Assembly: GCA_963731205.1 (NCBI GenBank)
Contig: CAVSUJ010000002.1
Span: 620,001-684,000, forward strand
Source of the DNA: DATAZK01 sp963731205
Lineage (GTDB): Bacteria; Actinomycetota; Actinomycetes; Frankiales; Frankiaceae
DNA length: 64,000 nt
Reading direction: 5' to 3'
Under the pieces are notes generated by a model, which searched no databases, was not told the DNA's origin, and was given only the letters and a program-made list of their open reading frames with translations. Below, piece after piece: positions 1 to 8,216 of the stretch. Position numbers and translations under genes: made by a program. Every line of letters begins with the position of its first letter. The stretch's first letter is position 1.

Positions 1-122
1 ATGCAAAACTGGCCAACCGTCGTCGCCATTCGTGAACTCCTTCGTTGAGCACAGCAACGACGGTCACTATCCACCACGCGCGAAGGGCCGCCACTAGGGG
101 CTGGGGAGGGACGGGCAGTCAG
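1..122. other. 5' edge, non-coding leader
   Basis: No gene is supported here. The reading frame of the acyltransferase stays open back to a TTG at 45, but that extension (26 residues) does not look like the family and has no good ribosome binding site. A purine-rich GGGGAGGG stretch near 102-112 is a plausible ribosome binding site for the ATG at 123. Confidence 0.5.
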
Positions 123-1523
123 ATGGAACGGATGACCGGCCTCGACGCGAGCATGCTGTACTCCGAGACGCCGACCGCCCACATGCACACCATGAAGGTC
201 GCGGTGCTCGACGTGACGGCCGAGACCGGGCTGCTCGATCGCGACCGGCTGGTCGAGGAGTTCGAGCGCCGGCTGCATCTGCTCCCCTCCCTGCTGCGCC
301 GGCCGGTGCGCGTGCCGTTCGACCTGCACCATCCGGTGTGGGTCGAGGATCCGGACTTCGTGGTGAGCCGTCACGTCAAGGAGCTGGCGCTGCCCGCACC
401 GGGCGGGCGCGCCGAGTTCGATACCGCGCTCGCGGAGATCCACGGTCAACCGCTGGGGCAGGACCGGCCGCTGTGGGAGATGACGTTCATCACCGGACTC
501 GAGTCCGGGCAGATCGCCGTGGCGGTGAAGATCCACCACGCCGTCGCTGATGGCGTGGCGGCCGCCGCGGCGCTGGTCGCCGTCGCCGCGTCAGGACCCG
601 ATGCGGCCGTGGCCGACGCAGAGGCGACGTGGCAGCCCGAGCCTCTCCCCCCTCGTTCGACGTTGATCCGTGACGCGATCGCCGATCGGATACGCGAGCT
701 GCGCATCCTGCCGGGTCTGCTGGCCCGGACGTTCGCCGGCGTGACCCGTATGCGGCGCGCCAGACGCCGGCTGGACCACCGCCCGCCGCCGCCGATGTCC
801 GGGGGGAAGGCTCCCTGGAACGGCCGGCTCACCTCGCGCCGCACCGTCGCCACCGTGCGGCTGCCGCTCGAGGAGTTCAAGCACGTCAAGTCGGCCTTCG
901 GCTGCACCCTGAACGATGTCCTGCTGGCGGTCGCGGCGGGCGGCCTGTGCCGCGCCGCCGCACGATCGGGATTCCGGCTGGACAAGCCCCTCGTCACGGC
1001 CATCCCTTCGGGGATCGACGCGCCCGACGCCCCGCCGCGGCTCTCGGGAAATCACGTCACGCAGTTCTTCACCTCGCTGTGCACCGACATCGACGACCCG
1101 GTCGAGCGGCTGGCGGCGATCAGCAGAGTGACGCGTAACGCCCGCTCGCTCAACACCGAGATCGGCCGCGAGCTGATGCACGACTGGAACCGTTTCGCGT
1201 TCCGCTGGCCGTATCAGCTGATGTGGAAGCACGTCATGCCGCGCCTGCCGACGCCCGCCATCAACGTCGTGATCTCCAATGTTCCCGGCCCGCGCGAGCC
1301 GAGCTGGTTCGCCGGCGCCAAGATGGACGAGCTGTACTCGCTCTCGGTCCTCACCGAAGGCGCCGGCCTCAACCTGACGGCGTGGAGCTACGCCGAGTGT
1401 CTCTACATCGGAATCGTCAGCTGCCCCGAACTCGTCGGCGACATCCACGCCATGGGTGACGACCTGGCCGCTGCGCTGGCCGAGCTGGTGGGGCTGGCAG
1501 CACAGGTGGAACGCGTCGGCTGA
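123..1523 (+). CDS. WS/DGAT wax ester synthase / diacylglycerol acyltransferase
   Basis: Predicted bifunctional acyl-CoA:alcohol / acyl-CoA:diacylglycerol acyltransferase making wax esters or triacylglycerol storage lipid at the inner membrane and lipid bodies. The 466-residue product is the usual family length. The N-terminus (MERMTGLDASMLYSETP) matches the usual family start, the active-site HHxxxDG motif appears as HHAVADG at about residue 140, and a C-terminal NVVISNVPGP segment is typical of the second family domain. I chose the ATG at 123 over the upstream TTG because family homology begins exactly there and a purine-rich site precedes it. It stands alone, convergent with the next SDR. 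The family assignment is strong; substrate preference cannot be told. Confidence 0.9.
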   Translation: MERMTGLDASMLYSETPTAHMHTMKVAVLDVTAETGLLDRDRLVEEFERRLHLLPSLLRRPVRVPFDLHHPVWVEDPDFVVSRHVKELALPAPGGRAEFDTALAEIHGQPLGQDRPLWEMTFITGLESGQIAVAVKIHHAVADGVAAAAALVAVAASGPDAAVADAEATWQPEPLPPRSTLIRDAIADRIRELRILPGLLARTFAGVTRMRRARRRLDHRPPPPMSGGKAPWNGRLTSRRTVATVRLPLEEFKHVKSAFGCTLNDVLLAVAAGGLCRAAARSGFRLDKPLVTAIPSGIDAPDAPPRLSGNHVTQFFTSLCTDIDDPVERLAAISRVTRNARSLNTEIGRELMHDWNRFAFRWPYQLMWKHVMPRLPTPAINVVISNVPGPREPSWFAGAKMDELYSLSVLTEGAGLNLTAWSYAECLYIGIVSCPELVGDIHAMGDDLAAALAELVGLAAQVERVG

Positions 1524-1532
1524 ACGCCTGAG

Positions 1533-2432
1533 CTACGTATGGACGACCCGGGCACCGGCCGTAGCTTCCGGCGCGATCTCGCTGTGCCACGCCAGCACCT
1601 GCCCGAAGCGCACCAGCTCTCCGTAGAACGCGGGATCGACGGTGGGGGCAAGGACGAGCTGCAGGAGCGCTTCTGCGGCCTGGGCGGGGGTTTGCGCCTC
1701 GCTCATGTCGGTGAACCAGGGCCGTGAGGCCTCGGTGTCGAACAGCCCCGGGCAGACCGACGCGATGAGCGTCCCTTCGCTCAGGTCTGCCTGTCGACGC
1801 CGGCGAGCAACCACTCGCACGGCGGCGACCTGCGCGACCTTTGATGGCACGTTCAGCCAATCCGGCCAGCCCTGCTGCTCGGCGGTGCCGTCGTGCACCG
1901 CCTGCCGCCACGACTCGAGAATCGTCTCGATGTCCTCCAGCGTTCGGGCCGCGTCGAACTGCGGCCGTACCCGCGGATCAAGGTGGCCGAGGGTGCCGAA
2001 GCTGCTCGCCACTATCAGCAGGCGGCCGCCGGGATTCAGTATCGGGGTGAACTCGCGAAGCATCCGGATGGTCCCGAGATTGGTGGTCGCGACGAGGTCG
2101 TCGACCTGCTCGGCGGGCGAGCGTTCGGGTGAGATGCGAGCGCCGGCATTGGAGATGACGATGTCCAGGCCGCCGTACTGTTGCGCGAGTTCTCTGGCAG
2201 CAGCGGCGATCGAAGCCTCGTCCGAGACGTCGAGCAGCCGGGTCTGCACCCCGGCTGTCGCGTCTGCAATGTCGCGGGCGGCACTCTCCAGACGCTCCGA
2301 GTTTCGGCCGGTCACCAGCACGGTGTCGCCCCGATTCATCCGCTGTGCCAAGCCCCGGACAAGTGCGAGCCCCAAGCCCTGATTCGCTCCCGTCACCAGG
2401 GCGGTGCGGGCATTCGAGATGTGTGTGGTCAT
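1533..2432 (-). CDS. Carbonyl-reductase-like SDR lacking the catalytic Tyr
   Basis: Short-chain dehydrogenase/reductase of 299 residues with a Rossmann N-terminus (TGANQGLG at 14-21), an SNAG motif near 94-97 and a candidate catalytic Ser in VASSF (143/144). The layout, including a GWP segment just before the active site, resembles the CBR1-type carbonyl reductases. In that family the active site reads YGVxK, but here it reads NVPSK: Asn194 sits where Tyr should be, with Lys198 kept. A single base change (TAC to AAC) would explain it. It is transcribed divergently from the LysR gene 70 bp away, which probably regulates it. Enzyme activity is uncertain because of the missing Tyr. Confidence 0.82.
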   Translation of the reverse strand: MTTHISNARTALVTGANQGLGLALVRGLAQRMNRGDTVLVTGRNSERLESAARDIADATAGVQTRLLDVSDEASIAAAARELAQQYGGLDIVISNAGARISPERSPAEQVDDLVATTNLGTIRMLREFTPILNPGGRLLIVASSFGTLGHLDPRVRPQFDAARTLEDIETILESWRQAVHDGTAEQQGWPDWLNVPSKVAQVAAVRVVARRRRQADLSEGTLIASVCPGLFDTEASRPWFTDMSEAQTPAQAAEALLQLVLAPTVDPAFYGELVRFGQVLAWHSEIAPEATAGARVVHT

Positions 2433-2489
2433 GCTTCGAAGCTAGGACTGCACTTGGTATGCGTCCAGCGCAGATTACGCACACCTGAT

Positions 2490-2511
2490 ATGCCTTTATG
2501 GCATGGATGCC
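2490..2511. promoter_or_regulatory. Overlapping inverted repeats at the LysR start
   Basis: ATGCC (2490-2494), GGCAT (2500-2504) and ATGCC (2507-2511) form two overlapping perfect inverted repeats, one with a 5-bp spacer and one with a 2-bp spacer. They cover the LysR start codon in the divergent LysR/SDR gap. This is a plausible autoregulatory operator; binding is inferred only. Confidence 0.4.
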
Positions 2512-3426
2512 TCTCTGACTGAACTCCGCGTGCTGCGTGCCGTCGCGGAGTTGAGCTCCTTCACCGCAGCAGCCCAGTCACTCGGCTACACCCAGTCAGC
2601 CGTGTCGCGTCAGATCGCTTCGCTGGAGACGGCCGCCGGCGCGCGATTGTGCGAGCGAAGATCCGATGGCATACGCCTGACTGCGGCCGGGCGGATCGTG
2701 CTCCGACACGCCGCTGTCGCGCTCGATGAGCTGGAAGCCGCCGAGCGAGAACTGAACGGGCAGACTCCGGAGGAGGGCTCGTTGCGGCTGGGTGCGTTTG
2801 CCAGCGCCGGGGCCTGGCTCGTACCCCATGCGCTGACGCTCTTGCGCCGCACCCACCCCGGCATCGAAGTGACCACGCGGGAGGCTTCGACGCCGGCGCT
2901 CGTGCGGGCGCTGCGGGCCGGCAGCGTCGACCTGGCCGTGATCGCCATGTCCCCACCGTTTCGGCCGCCCGATGACGAGACGCCCGCGCTGGTCCTCGAG
3001 ACGCTGACCGAGGCGGCTCCCTTCGTCGCCGTCCCGGAAAGCCATCCGCTCGGCGGTGCTGGCGGTGTTGACCTCGCGGAGCTGGAGGGCCAGCGCTGGA
3101 TCGCCAGCCGGTCGACCGCCGACGAGTCGCTGCTCGGAGTCTGGCCGGGCTTGCCGGGACGGCAGCAGATCGCTCACGTGGCCCGCGACTGGCTGACGAA
3201 GCTGCACCTCGTCGCGGCAGGCTGCGGGATCACCACCGTTCCGTCGGTGATGACCCCAGCAGTCCCTTCCAGCGTCCGGCTACTGACGGTGCGCGACGGC
3301 CCCCACGAGCTTCGCCGCATCGCGCTCGCCCGAATGCCGGGTCGGCCCACGCCTGCCCTGGCCGAGGTGAGCCTGGCGCTTCACCTCGCGGTCGCGTCGG
3401 CGAAAGTTCAGACTCCGCTGAGCTGA
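2503..3426 (+). CDS. LysR-family transcriptional regulator
   Basis: A 307-residue LysR-type regulator, the standard length. The N-terminal winged helix-turn-helix is clear (LRAVAELSSFTAAAQSLGY, then TQSAVSRQIASLE, about residues 8-45), followed by a periplasmic-binding-like effector domain from about residue 90. It is divergent from the neighbouring SDR, the classic arrangement for a LysR regulator and its target. The ligand is unknown. The start at 2503 fits family alignments, although the start codon lies inside an inverted repeat. Confidence 0.9.
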   Translation: MDASLTELRVLRAVAELSSFTAAAQSLGYTQSAVSRQIASLETAAGARLCERRSDGIRLTAAGRIVLRHAAVALDELEAAERELNGQTPEEGSLRLGAFASAGAWLVPHALTLLRRTHPGIEVTTREASTPALVRALRAGSVDLAVIAMSPPFRPPDDETPALVLETLTEAAPFVAVPESHPLGGAGGVDLAELEGQRWIASRSTADESLLGVWPGLPGRQQIAHVARDWLTKLHLVAAGCGITTVPSVMTPAVPSSVRLLTVRDGPHELRRIALARMPGRPTPALAEVSLALHLAVASAKVQTPLS

Positions 3427-3481
3427 TCGGCGCTGTTTGGGTATGGTGTTCTGCGGTGGTCGGGCTGGTGCCTGGGCACAA

Positions 3482-3554
3482 GCGCTCGTAGCTCAACGGA
3501 CAGAGCATCTGACTACGGATCAGAAGGTTGCAGGTTCGAATCCTGCCGAGCGCG
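3482..3554 (+). tRNA. tRNA-Arg(ACG)
   Basis: The 73-nt sequence folds as a full cloverleaf: acceptor arms GCGCTCG (3482-3488) and CGAGCGC (3547-3553), D-arm GCTC/GAGC, anticodon stem TCTGA/TCAGA with loop CTACGGA, and T-arm GCAGG-TTCGAAT-CCTGC. The anticodon is ACG, decoding Arg CGN codons. No CCA is encoded. The 3' part recurs 8.9 kb downstream (see the repeat features), so this tRNA is a likely integration site for a mobile element. Confidence 0.95.
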
Positions 3555-3568
3555 CTCTATTTATGCAG
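3524..3568 (+). repeat. Candidate att repeat (tRNA-Arg 3' end), proximal copy
   Basis: This 45-bp segment covers the T-arm, the 3' acceptor strand and 14 bp beyond tRNA-Arg. It matches 12424-12468 at 42 of 45 positions by hand alignment, in direct orientation. Duplication of a tRNA 3' end flanking accessory genes is the hallmark of site-specific integration by a tyrosine recombinase. Since the intact tRNA lies on this side, this is the regenerated end. Confidence 0.75.
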
Positions 3569-3916
3569 GTCAGAGGCCTACGGGTCCGACTCGCGATCGC
3601 CTGGGGCTCGAAAGTACAGCCAACGGGAATGATCATGTTCCCGGTGTCGTGCTGCTCGTGCATGACTATCCGGTTCTGTCCACCAAGGGCTCCGCGCAGT
3701 AACACCTTGGCATCGACCAGGCCGAGCCTGGTCGTTCGCCGGCCCGTCGCTCCCGGAGAGCGGATGAAGCTGGTCCGGATTGGGGAAATTGAGCCGGGCA
3801 ATGCGCTGAGTAGTGCTCAGCCGGGACCGCGGAGTCGCTCGGCGACGCGACCCCAGTCCCGGCTCCCGCTCAAGTGGAGGCGTACACGCAGCACGCGAGT
3901 GGCATAGTCCCTTTGC
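3569..3916. other. Non-coding or decayed stretch next to tRNA-Arg
   Basis: About 350 bp just inside the putative island edge. Open frames exist on both strands, but none shows a recognisable family, a good start or a ribosome binding site. One minus-strand frame runs straight through the tRNA, as spurious frames do. An integrase gene would be expected here in an intact element and I see no trace of one. Confidence 0.4.
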
Positions 3917-4198
3917 ATGGTTGAGCTCGGGTCGGTCACGCGGGATGGGTTGTCCTGGACGCTGCAGTGGCTTCAGGTCCCCCTGTCTGGCGAGTCGGAA
4001 ATCGTTAACGCTGACGAAGTCAGTCGCCTGCACCGCGACCTGAACGACCGATCAGCGCAGGATCCGCTCGTCGCCTCGGCAGCAGCCGTAGCCGCCGCAT
4101 CTGTGGCGGTTCAACTGTTTGAGCTTCTGGTCGAACGCGACCCAAAGGGTGCGGGCGAGTACGTCAGAGATCTGACTCGTAAGCTCGAATCCCTGTAG
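3917..4198 (+). CDS. Small hypothetical protein
   Basis: A 93-residue acidic to neutral protein I do not recognise. It begins MVELGSVTRDGLSW and contains a predicted Ala-rich helix (ASAAAVAAASVAVQLFELL, about residues 53-71) flanked by charged segments. It could be a small helical cytoplasmic protein. It is the first plausible gene of the tRNA-flanked region. Support is only codon-like composition, a GC-rich third position and an ATG; no clear ribosome binding site is seen. It may instead be a chance frame. Confidence 0.4.
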   Translation: MVELGSVTRDGLSWTLQWLQVPLSGESEIVNADEVSRLHRDLNDRSAQDPLVASAAAVAAASVAVQLFELLVERDPKGAGEYVRDLTRKLESL

Positions 4199-4328
4199 CC
4201 GCAGCCACTTTTGGCGGCGGTGCCGTGTCGTCGTCACCTTCCGGCCGACCGGTACGCCCTCAAGGCTGACCGCTATAGGGAAGTCGGCAGAGTGCGTGCC
4301 TGCTCTTCGTCAGGCGTCGGACGGCACA

Positions 4329-5079
4329 TCACCAAGGGAGCGGACCGTCCTCGTTCGAGAACGTTCCCGTAGGTCCGCTGTCATCGATAAGGGCGAGCCG
4401 CACCGGCTCACGCGCGGCCTGTTCGACGGTGCGGGTGCCCCGGAAGTTGTTGAGGTCCGTAGCGGTGAACCCAGGACACGCGGCATTGACTTTGATGCCG
4501 GCCGATTCGAGGTCGGCGGCGAAGGCAACCGTGACGGCGTTAGCCGCCGCCTTCGATGCGGAGTAGGTACCGAACATCGCACGGTGCGGGTTCGCGGGGT
4601 CTGAGTTCAGCGTGAGTGAACCGCCGGAGCTTGCGACATTGACGATGCGCGCCGCCGGCGCCTCCCGAAGGAGGGGGAGCATCGCCTGCGTGACGGCAAT
4701 GACACCGAACACGTTCGTCTCGAACACCGCGTGCACCTCATCGAGGGAGGCGACGCTCAGCCGGCCCGAGGCCACGACCTCCTCGAGCGACCTGCCTGGA
4801 ATGTGCCGCATGCGAGATACCCGCGTTGTTCACGAGCACGTCGAGACGCCCGAGTTCGCTGCGGATGCGCTCGGCCGCGGCGGCGATGGAAGCCTGGTCC
4901 GTGACGTCGAGCTGGACGGCGCGGGCATCGTCTCCGACGCTTTTCGCTGCGATCTGCCCCTCTTCGAGGTTGCGCGACCCGACCAGCACGGTGAAGCCGT
5001 GTGCCGCGAGATCCTTGGCGATCTGAAGACCGATACCTTTGTTTGCCCCGGTAACCAGAGCGACGTTCTTGTCCTGCAT
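4329..5079 (-). pseudogene. SDR oxidoreductase, frameshifted
   Basis: Two overlapping minus-strand frames together make one SDR of about 250 residues. The first (from ATG 5079) has the cofactor motif TGANKGIG and NNAGIS; the second has NVFGVIAVTQAMLPLLRE, the Ser region NVASSGG, the active-site YSASK and a normal C-terminus. The frame changes near 4810-4820, right after NNAGIS: skipping one base (for example one G of a GG pair) restores a typical SDR reading through to PGRSLEEV. It is divergent from the TetR gene, with an inverted repeat between them, so it is the likely TetR target. It is either a recent pseudogene or a one-base sequence error. Confidence 0.85.
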
Positions 5080-5111
5080 CGCGATCTCCCCATGGATCAG
5101 TAAACGGAGAA

Positions 5112-5146
5112 CCTATCCATTTCAGCCTAGATGAAGACCGGATAGG
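5112..5146. promoter_or_regulatory. Inverted repeat, probable TetR operator
   Basis: CCTATCC (5112-5118) and GGATAGG (5140-5146) form a perfect 7-bp inverted repeat with a 21-bp spacer, in the 87-bp gap between the divergent SDR and TetR genes. Location and symmetry suggest a TetR operator; the spacer is longer than usual, so each half could also be part of a separate site. Confidence 0.4.
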
Positions 5147-5166
5147 CTGTCCACTTGGATCCGACG

Positions 5167-5727
5167 ATGACAGCTGACCAGTCCCCCTCACCTGCGAAGC
5201 GTGCTGACGCCGAGCGCAACCGTGACAAAATTCTCGCGGCTGCCCGCTCAGCATTCGCCGACCCTGCCGCCGAGGTGTCCATGGCCGAGGTCGCACGACG
5301 CGCCGGTGTCGGCATGGCCACCGTCTACCGCAACTTCCCTGGCCGGCGCGAGCTCCTCGAGGCCCTGTACGTCGATGAGGTCAACACCGTCTGCGACGCC
5401 GCGGAGACCTTGGAGGCAGCGACGCCCGGAGCTCTACTTGTCGCGTGGCTACATCGGTTCTTCGCTTTCATCACCAGCAAGCATCCGGTCGGCACTGAGC
5501 TCCTCAAGCACTCCGGCGGAAGTGCCCCCGTCATGGGCGAAAGCCGCCGTCGCGTGATGGCGTCTGGCCGGCCACTCCTGAGGGCCGCACAACGCAGCCA
5601 TGAGATTCGCAAAGATCTCACACTCGAGCAGGTACTCGACATGGTCGTTGCCATCGCGTCAATTCACGGCGAGCCCGACTACGTCGAGCCGATCCTGCAA
5701 GCGGCGATCGACGGACTTCGAGCGTGA
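5167..5727 (+). CDS. TetR-family transcriptional regulator
   Basis: A 186-residue TetR repressor. The N-terminal helix-turn-helix is typical: RDKILAAARSAF, then EVSMAEVARRAGVGMATVYR and NFPGRRELLEALY, about residues 18-65. The remainder is the variable ligand-binding domain. I prefer the ATG at 5167 over the in-frame TTG at 5155. It is divergent from the frameshifted SDR and probably represses it and itself. It belongs to the subfamily commonly found next to SDR oxidoreductases. Confidence 0.88.
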   Translation: MTADQSPSPAKRADAERNRDKILAAARSAFADPAAEVSMAEVARRAGVGMATVYRNFPGRRELLEALYVDEVNTVCDAAETLEAATPGALLVAWLHRFFAFITSKHPVGTELLKHSGGSAPVMGESRRRVMASGRPLLRAAQRSHEIRKDLTLEQVLDMVVAIASIHGEPDYVEPILQAAIDGLRA

Positions 5728-5734
5728 ACAACTA

Positions 5735-5934
5735 CTGGGTGTGGCCTCGGCCGCGGCCTTGAGGAAGGCGCATCCGCTGAAGTCGGGCTTGGCGAACAGG
5801 TCTGCCAGGGCGTCAAAGATGGCGAGCATCCTGGCCTGCGGCGTTGCGGCGGTGGCAAGTTCCTCGTCGATGCGTGCCCACGGTTGACAAGGAAACGCGA
5901 GCCTGGTCCAGTTGTCTGGCCGCTCCTGGTCCAT
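5735..5934 (-). pseudogene. TetR-family C-terminal remnant
   Basis: The minus-strand frame contains a segment of about 65 residues (including ARMLAIFDALADLFAKPDF, then GCAFLKAAAE) typical of the ligand-binding domain of TetR regulators. There is no DNA-binding domain: upstream sequence in this frame does not encode a helix-turn-helix, and downstream the frame simply runs antisense into the intact TetR gene. Both ends are lost, so it is a gene fragment. It is consistent with decay in an island. The surrounding 5728-6120 region holds nothing else I can support. Confidence 0.65.
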
Positions 5935-6120
5935 GACCGACCACCGTTAGGCAATCGCCGGGAGCGCGAATGAGTTTGCGATTGATCCCAAAGTAGCGCA
6001 ACTTTTGGGCGTGACGGCCTCGCACACCGCTGCGTCAGCCGCCAACGCTGCGGTTGAAACCTGCCACCGCCACCCTCGAAATCCATCGATAAAGCCTTGA
6101 GAATCGAGCAACTCTTGAGC

Positions 6121-6576
6121 ATGGCCTATCTCGCACAACCGCAGCAGCAACAGCAACTCGAATGGCTCGACGGCGGGACCCTGGCAATCCTGCTCGACAG
6201 TGCAGCAAGCAACGGGCAACTCATGATCGGACGTTTCGACGTCAGCGAAGGCGAGGCGCCCCCGTATCACTCCCATACCAACGAGGACGAGGTCTTCATC
6301 CTCATCAAGGGAACTGCCTTGGTCTGGGTCGACGACCAGGAAAACGAACTGGCCGAAGGCGGCATCGTCTTCTTGCCCAAGGCCATTCCGCACACCTACC
6401 GGATCACGTCCAAAAAGGCTGACCTCCTGATGATCAACACCCCTGGCGGTATTGAAGGGATGTTCCGCGAGACCGGCCGCGACAAATCCACGCCTCGACC
6501 CGACGATTTTCGGGTCGCTCCCCAGCCCGCAATATCCGCGAAGTACGGCAACATCATCGTCGGGCCGCCCCGCTGA
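6121..6576 (+). CDS. Cupin-domain protein
   Basis: A 151-residue small beta-barrel cupin. The first cupin motif is HSHTNEDEVFILIKG (two His and a Glu for metal binding, about residues 52-66), and the second contains LPKAIPHTYRI with the last metal His near residue 92. Function is unknown; such single-domain cupins include dioxygenases, isomerases and sugar-binding proteins. The ATG at 6121 starts directly at family-like sequence and is preferred over the TTG at 6097, although no strong ribosome binding site is visible. It is convergent with the following SnoaL-like gene. Confidence 0.8.
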   Translation: MAYLAQPQQQQQLEWLDGGTLAILLDSAASNGQLMIGRFDVSEGEAPPYHSHTNEDEVFILIKGTALVWVDDQENELAEGGIVFLPKAIPHTYRITSKKADLLMINTPGGIEGMFRETGRDKSTPRPDDFRVAPQPAISAKYGNIIVGPPR

Positions 6577-6591
6577 CCCGAGCGGCCAAGT

Positions 6592-7038
6592 TCAGGATCC
6601 CGCAGCACCGAGTTGACGGAGCAGATACCGGTAGTCGGTCCGGACGAACTCCTCGACAAGGCGCCCGTCATCGTCGAACCGGAACAGGTTCATGAGGTCC
6701 ATGACGACCCGAGCTCCGTTCGGCTCCAGGGGACCGGCCGGTGACTGGGTGAAGGGACGGACGAAGGTGCCTTCGATCCAGGTCTGACAGGCGATGTATT
6801 CACCTTCGACGACGATGATCCCGCGGCGAATGTTGCGGTCATCGAAAGCAGCGCGCAGCGACCGGAAATACTCGGTCAATCCTGCGTAGTCGGACTCAAA
6901 CCCGGCAGGACCATGAAAGGCGAATTTCTCGGTGTCGAAGTAGGAATCGACCTCCTCCGGGTTCTCCCCGGACACTTCAAGTTCGCCGGCCCGCACCAGC
7001 CGAGCCACCAGCTCGTCCCGCGTGTAGCGAGGGTTCAT
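6592..7038 (-). CDS. SnoaL-like / NTF2-fold protein
   Basis: A 148-residue protein of the NTF2-like superfamily (SnoaL-like polyketide cyclase or epoxide-hydrolase-like fold). It shows the usual pattern: an N-terminal helix pair (RYTRDELVARLVRAGEL), a pocket-forming SYFDTEKFAFHGP stretch, YFRSLRAAFDD, and a terminal sheet with MNLFRFDDDGRLVEEFVRTD. Substrate is unknown. It lies between the cupin gene and a TetR gene, and could belong to the TetR/P450 module that follows. Confidence 0.78.
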   Translation of the reverse strand: MNPRYTRDELVARLVRAGELEVSGENPEEVDSYFDTEKFAFHGPAGFESDYAGLTEYFRSLRAAFDDRNIRRGIIVVEGEYIACQTWIEGTFVRPFTQSPAGPLEPNGARVVMDLMNLFRFDDDGRLVEEFVRTDYRYLLRQLGAAGS

Positions 7039-7174
7039 TGCCTCTCCCTCTCAGTATGGCTCATCCCGTCGACCTTCCCCCGATCAAGGCTGCGCATTCG
7101 GCAGTAAGGCCGCGGACGTCCTGCGGGCCGCAGCGAAACAGGCTCACTGGAGTGTCGCTGACCGCTGGCCCGAT

Positions 7175-7798
7175 TCAGCCTGCCAGCGTGCCCGGTAGCT
7201 CGCACAACGAGTCGATGGTGGGCGCCAGCCACAGTCTGAGGAAGGCGCGCAACTCCTTGCGCGTCCGCGCCGGTCCCGGGTCGAGCGCGAAGGATTGCAG
7301 AGTGCGCAGCCAGATCTCGATGATGATTTCGCGTTGCGGCTGGCCGACCCCGTGATCGGGCCAGTCGACGGGTAGCCGGGACAACAGAGTGTTGGTGAGG
7401 TCGAAGCCGGCGGCCGAGGTGATGTTGCGGGTGAAGGAGGCTCGCCGATCGGGGACGACCAGCAGCGACAGGTAACGCTCCTTGGGCAGTCGTTCGAGGG
7501 TGAAGGCCAGGCACTCGACGAGCATGTCCGCGGGATCGGTGTGGCGGCGGGTGCGGGCGACCATGCGGTCGACGAACGCGTCCGCGGCCGATTCGGCAAC
7601 AGCGAAGAGCAGATCCTCGGTGCTCGCATACAACCGGTAGACGGTTTGCCGCGTGACTCCGAGTTCGGCAGCGACGTCCGACAGGCCGGTCTTGAGCGGA
7701 CCGTAACGGTCAAGGCAACGCATGGCCGCGGCGATGATGCGTTCGCGAGCTTCGTCATCGTTCGCGGGCTGGTCGCCGCGCCATCCCCTGCTCTGCAT
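7175..7798 (-). CDS. TetR-family transcriptional regulator
   Basis: A 207-residue TetR protein. Its DNA-binding domain reads ARERIIAAAMRCLDRYG, then LSDVAAELGVTRQTVYRLY (about residues 15-55); the C-terminal domain resembles the larger TetR regulators beside cytochrome P450s. The ATG at 7798 is favoured because GAAAGG lies about 6 bp upstream; a longer frame starts at 7846. It is divergent from a SnoaL-like/P450 pair, with an inverted repeat in the gap, so it probably controls those genes. Confidence 0.88.
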   Translation of the reverse strand: MQSRGWRGDQPANDDEARERIIAAAMRCLDRYGPLKTGLSDVAAELGVTRQTVYRLYASTEDLLFAVAESAADAFVDRMVARTRRHTDPADMLVECLAFTLERLPKERYLSLLVVPDRRASFTRNITSAAGFDLTNTLLSRLPVDWPDHGVGQPQREIIIEIWLRTLQSFALDPGPARTRKELRAFLRLWLAPTIDSLCELPGTLAG

Positions 7799-7842
7799 GG
7801 CCTGCCTTTCTTCCGTACGGGCAGCGTTGTAGGGTTCGCGAG

Positions 7843-7869
7843 TCATACGGTTAAGCGATCAGTGTATGA
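7843..7869. promoter_or_regulatory. Inverted repeat, probable TetR operator
   Basis: TCATAC (7843-7848) and GTATGA (7864-7869) are perfect 6-bp arms separated by 15 bp, in the gap between the divergent TetR and SnoaL-like genes. It overlaps the two upstream alternative start codons, which supports the later starts at 7798 and 7902. Regulator binding is inferred from position. Confidence 0.4.
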
Positions 7870-7901
7870 ATCGTAAGGACTCGATCAGTGGGGACGCGCG
7901 G

Positions 7902-8216
7902 ATGGATGCGCACTACTACGTGGACGTCATCAGGGCTGCAGCCGCAAGGCTCAACGCCTCGGATGTGGACGGGTGTCTTTCGCACTTCCAACCCGATTGC
8001 CTGCACTGGATAGGCGGTTCACCCGATCCGATGCCGAACGCCGAACAGTGCGAGTTCTTGTTCGGCATGCCGGCGACGCAGCGAGCGGTCAGCTTCGGCA
8101 CCGCCGAGGTCTACGAATGCGACCCCGCCCGCCTGGTGCGTACCAGCTGGGCGTTCGGCGACCCCGGCGAGCTCTTCCGACAGCTCGGCGACGACCCGAA
8201 CTCGTGCCAGGCATGA
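7902..8216 (+). CDS. SnoaL-like / NTF2-fold protein
   Basis: A short NTF2-like protein of 104 residues beginning MDAHYYVDVIRAAAARLN, with the usual HFQPDCLHWIGG pocket strand. The C-terminal part is short for the fold and rich in charged residues, so the last strand may be abbreviated. I favour the ATG at 7902 because GGGGAC lies 7 bp upstream; an in-frame ATG at 7866 has none and lies in the inverted repeat. Its TGA overlaps the ATG of the P450 gene (ATGA), so the two are translationally coupled and probably act on the same substrate. Confidence 0.68.
   Translation: MDAHYYVDVIRAAAARLNASDVDGCLSHFQPDCLHWIGGSPDPMPNAEQCEFLFGMPATQRAVSFGTAEVYECDPARLVRTSWAFGDPGELFRQLGDDPNSCQA

Noticed and set aside
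3437..3907. Plus-strand open frame through tRNA-Arg
   Set aside because: It contains the whole tRNA gene and has no family signature; a chance frame in GC-rich DNA.
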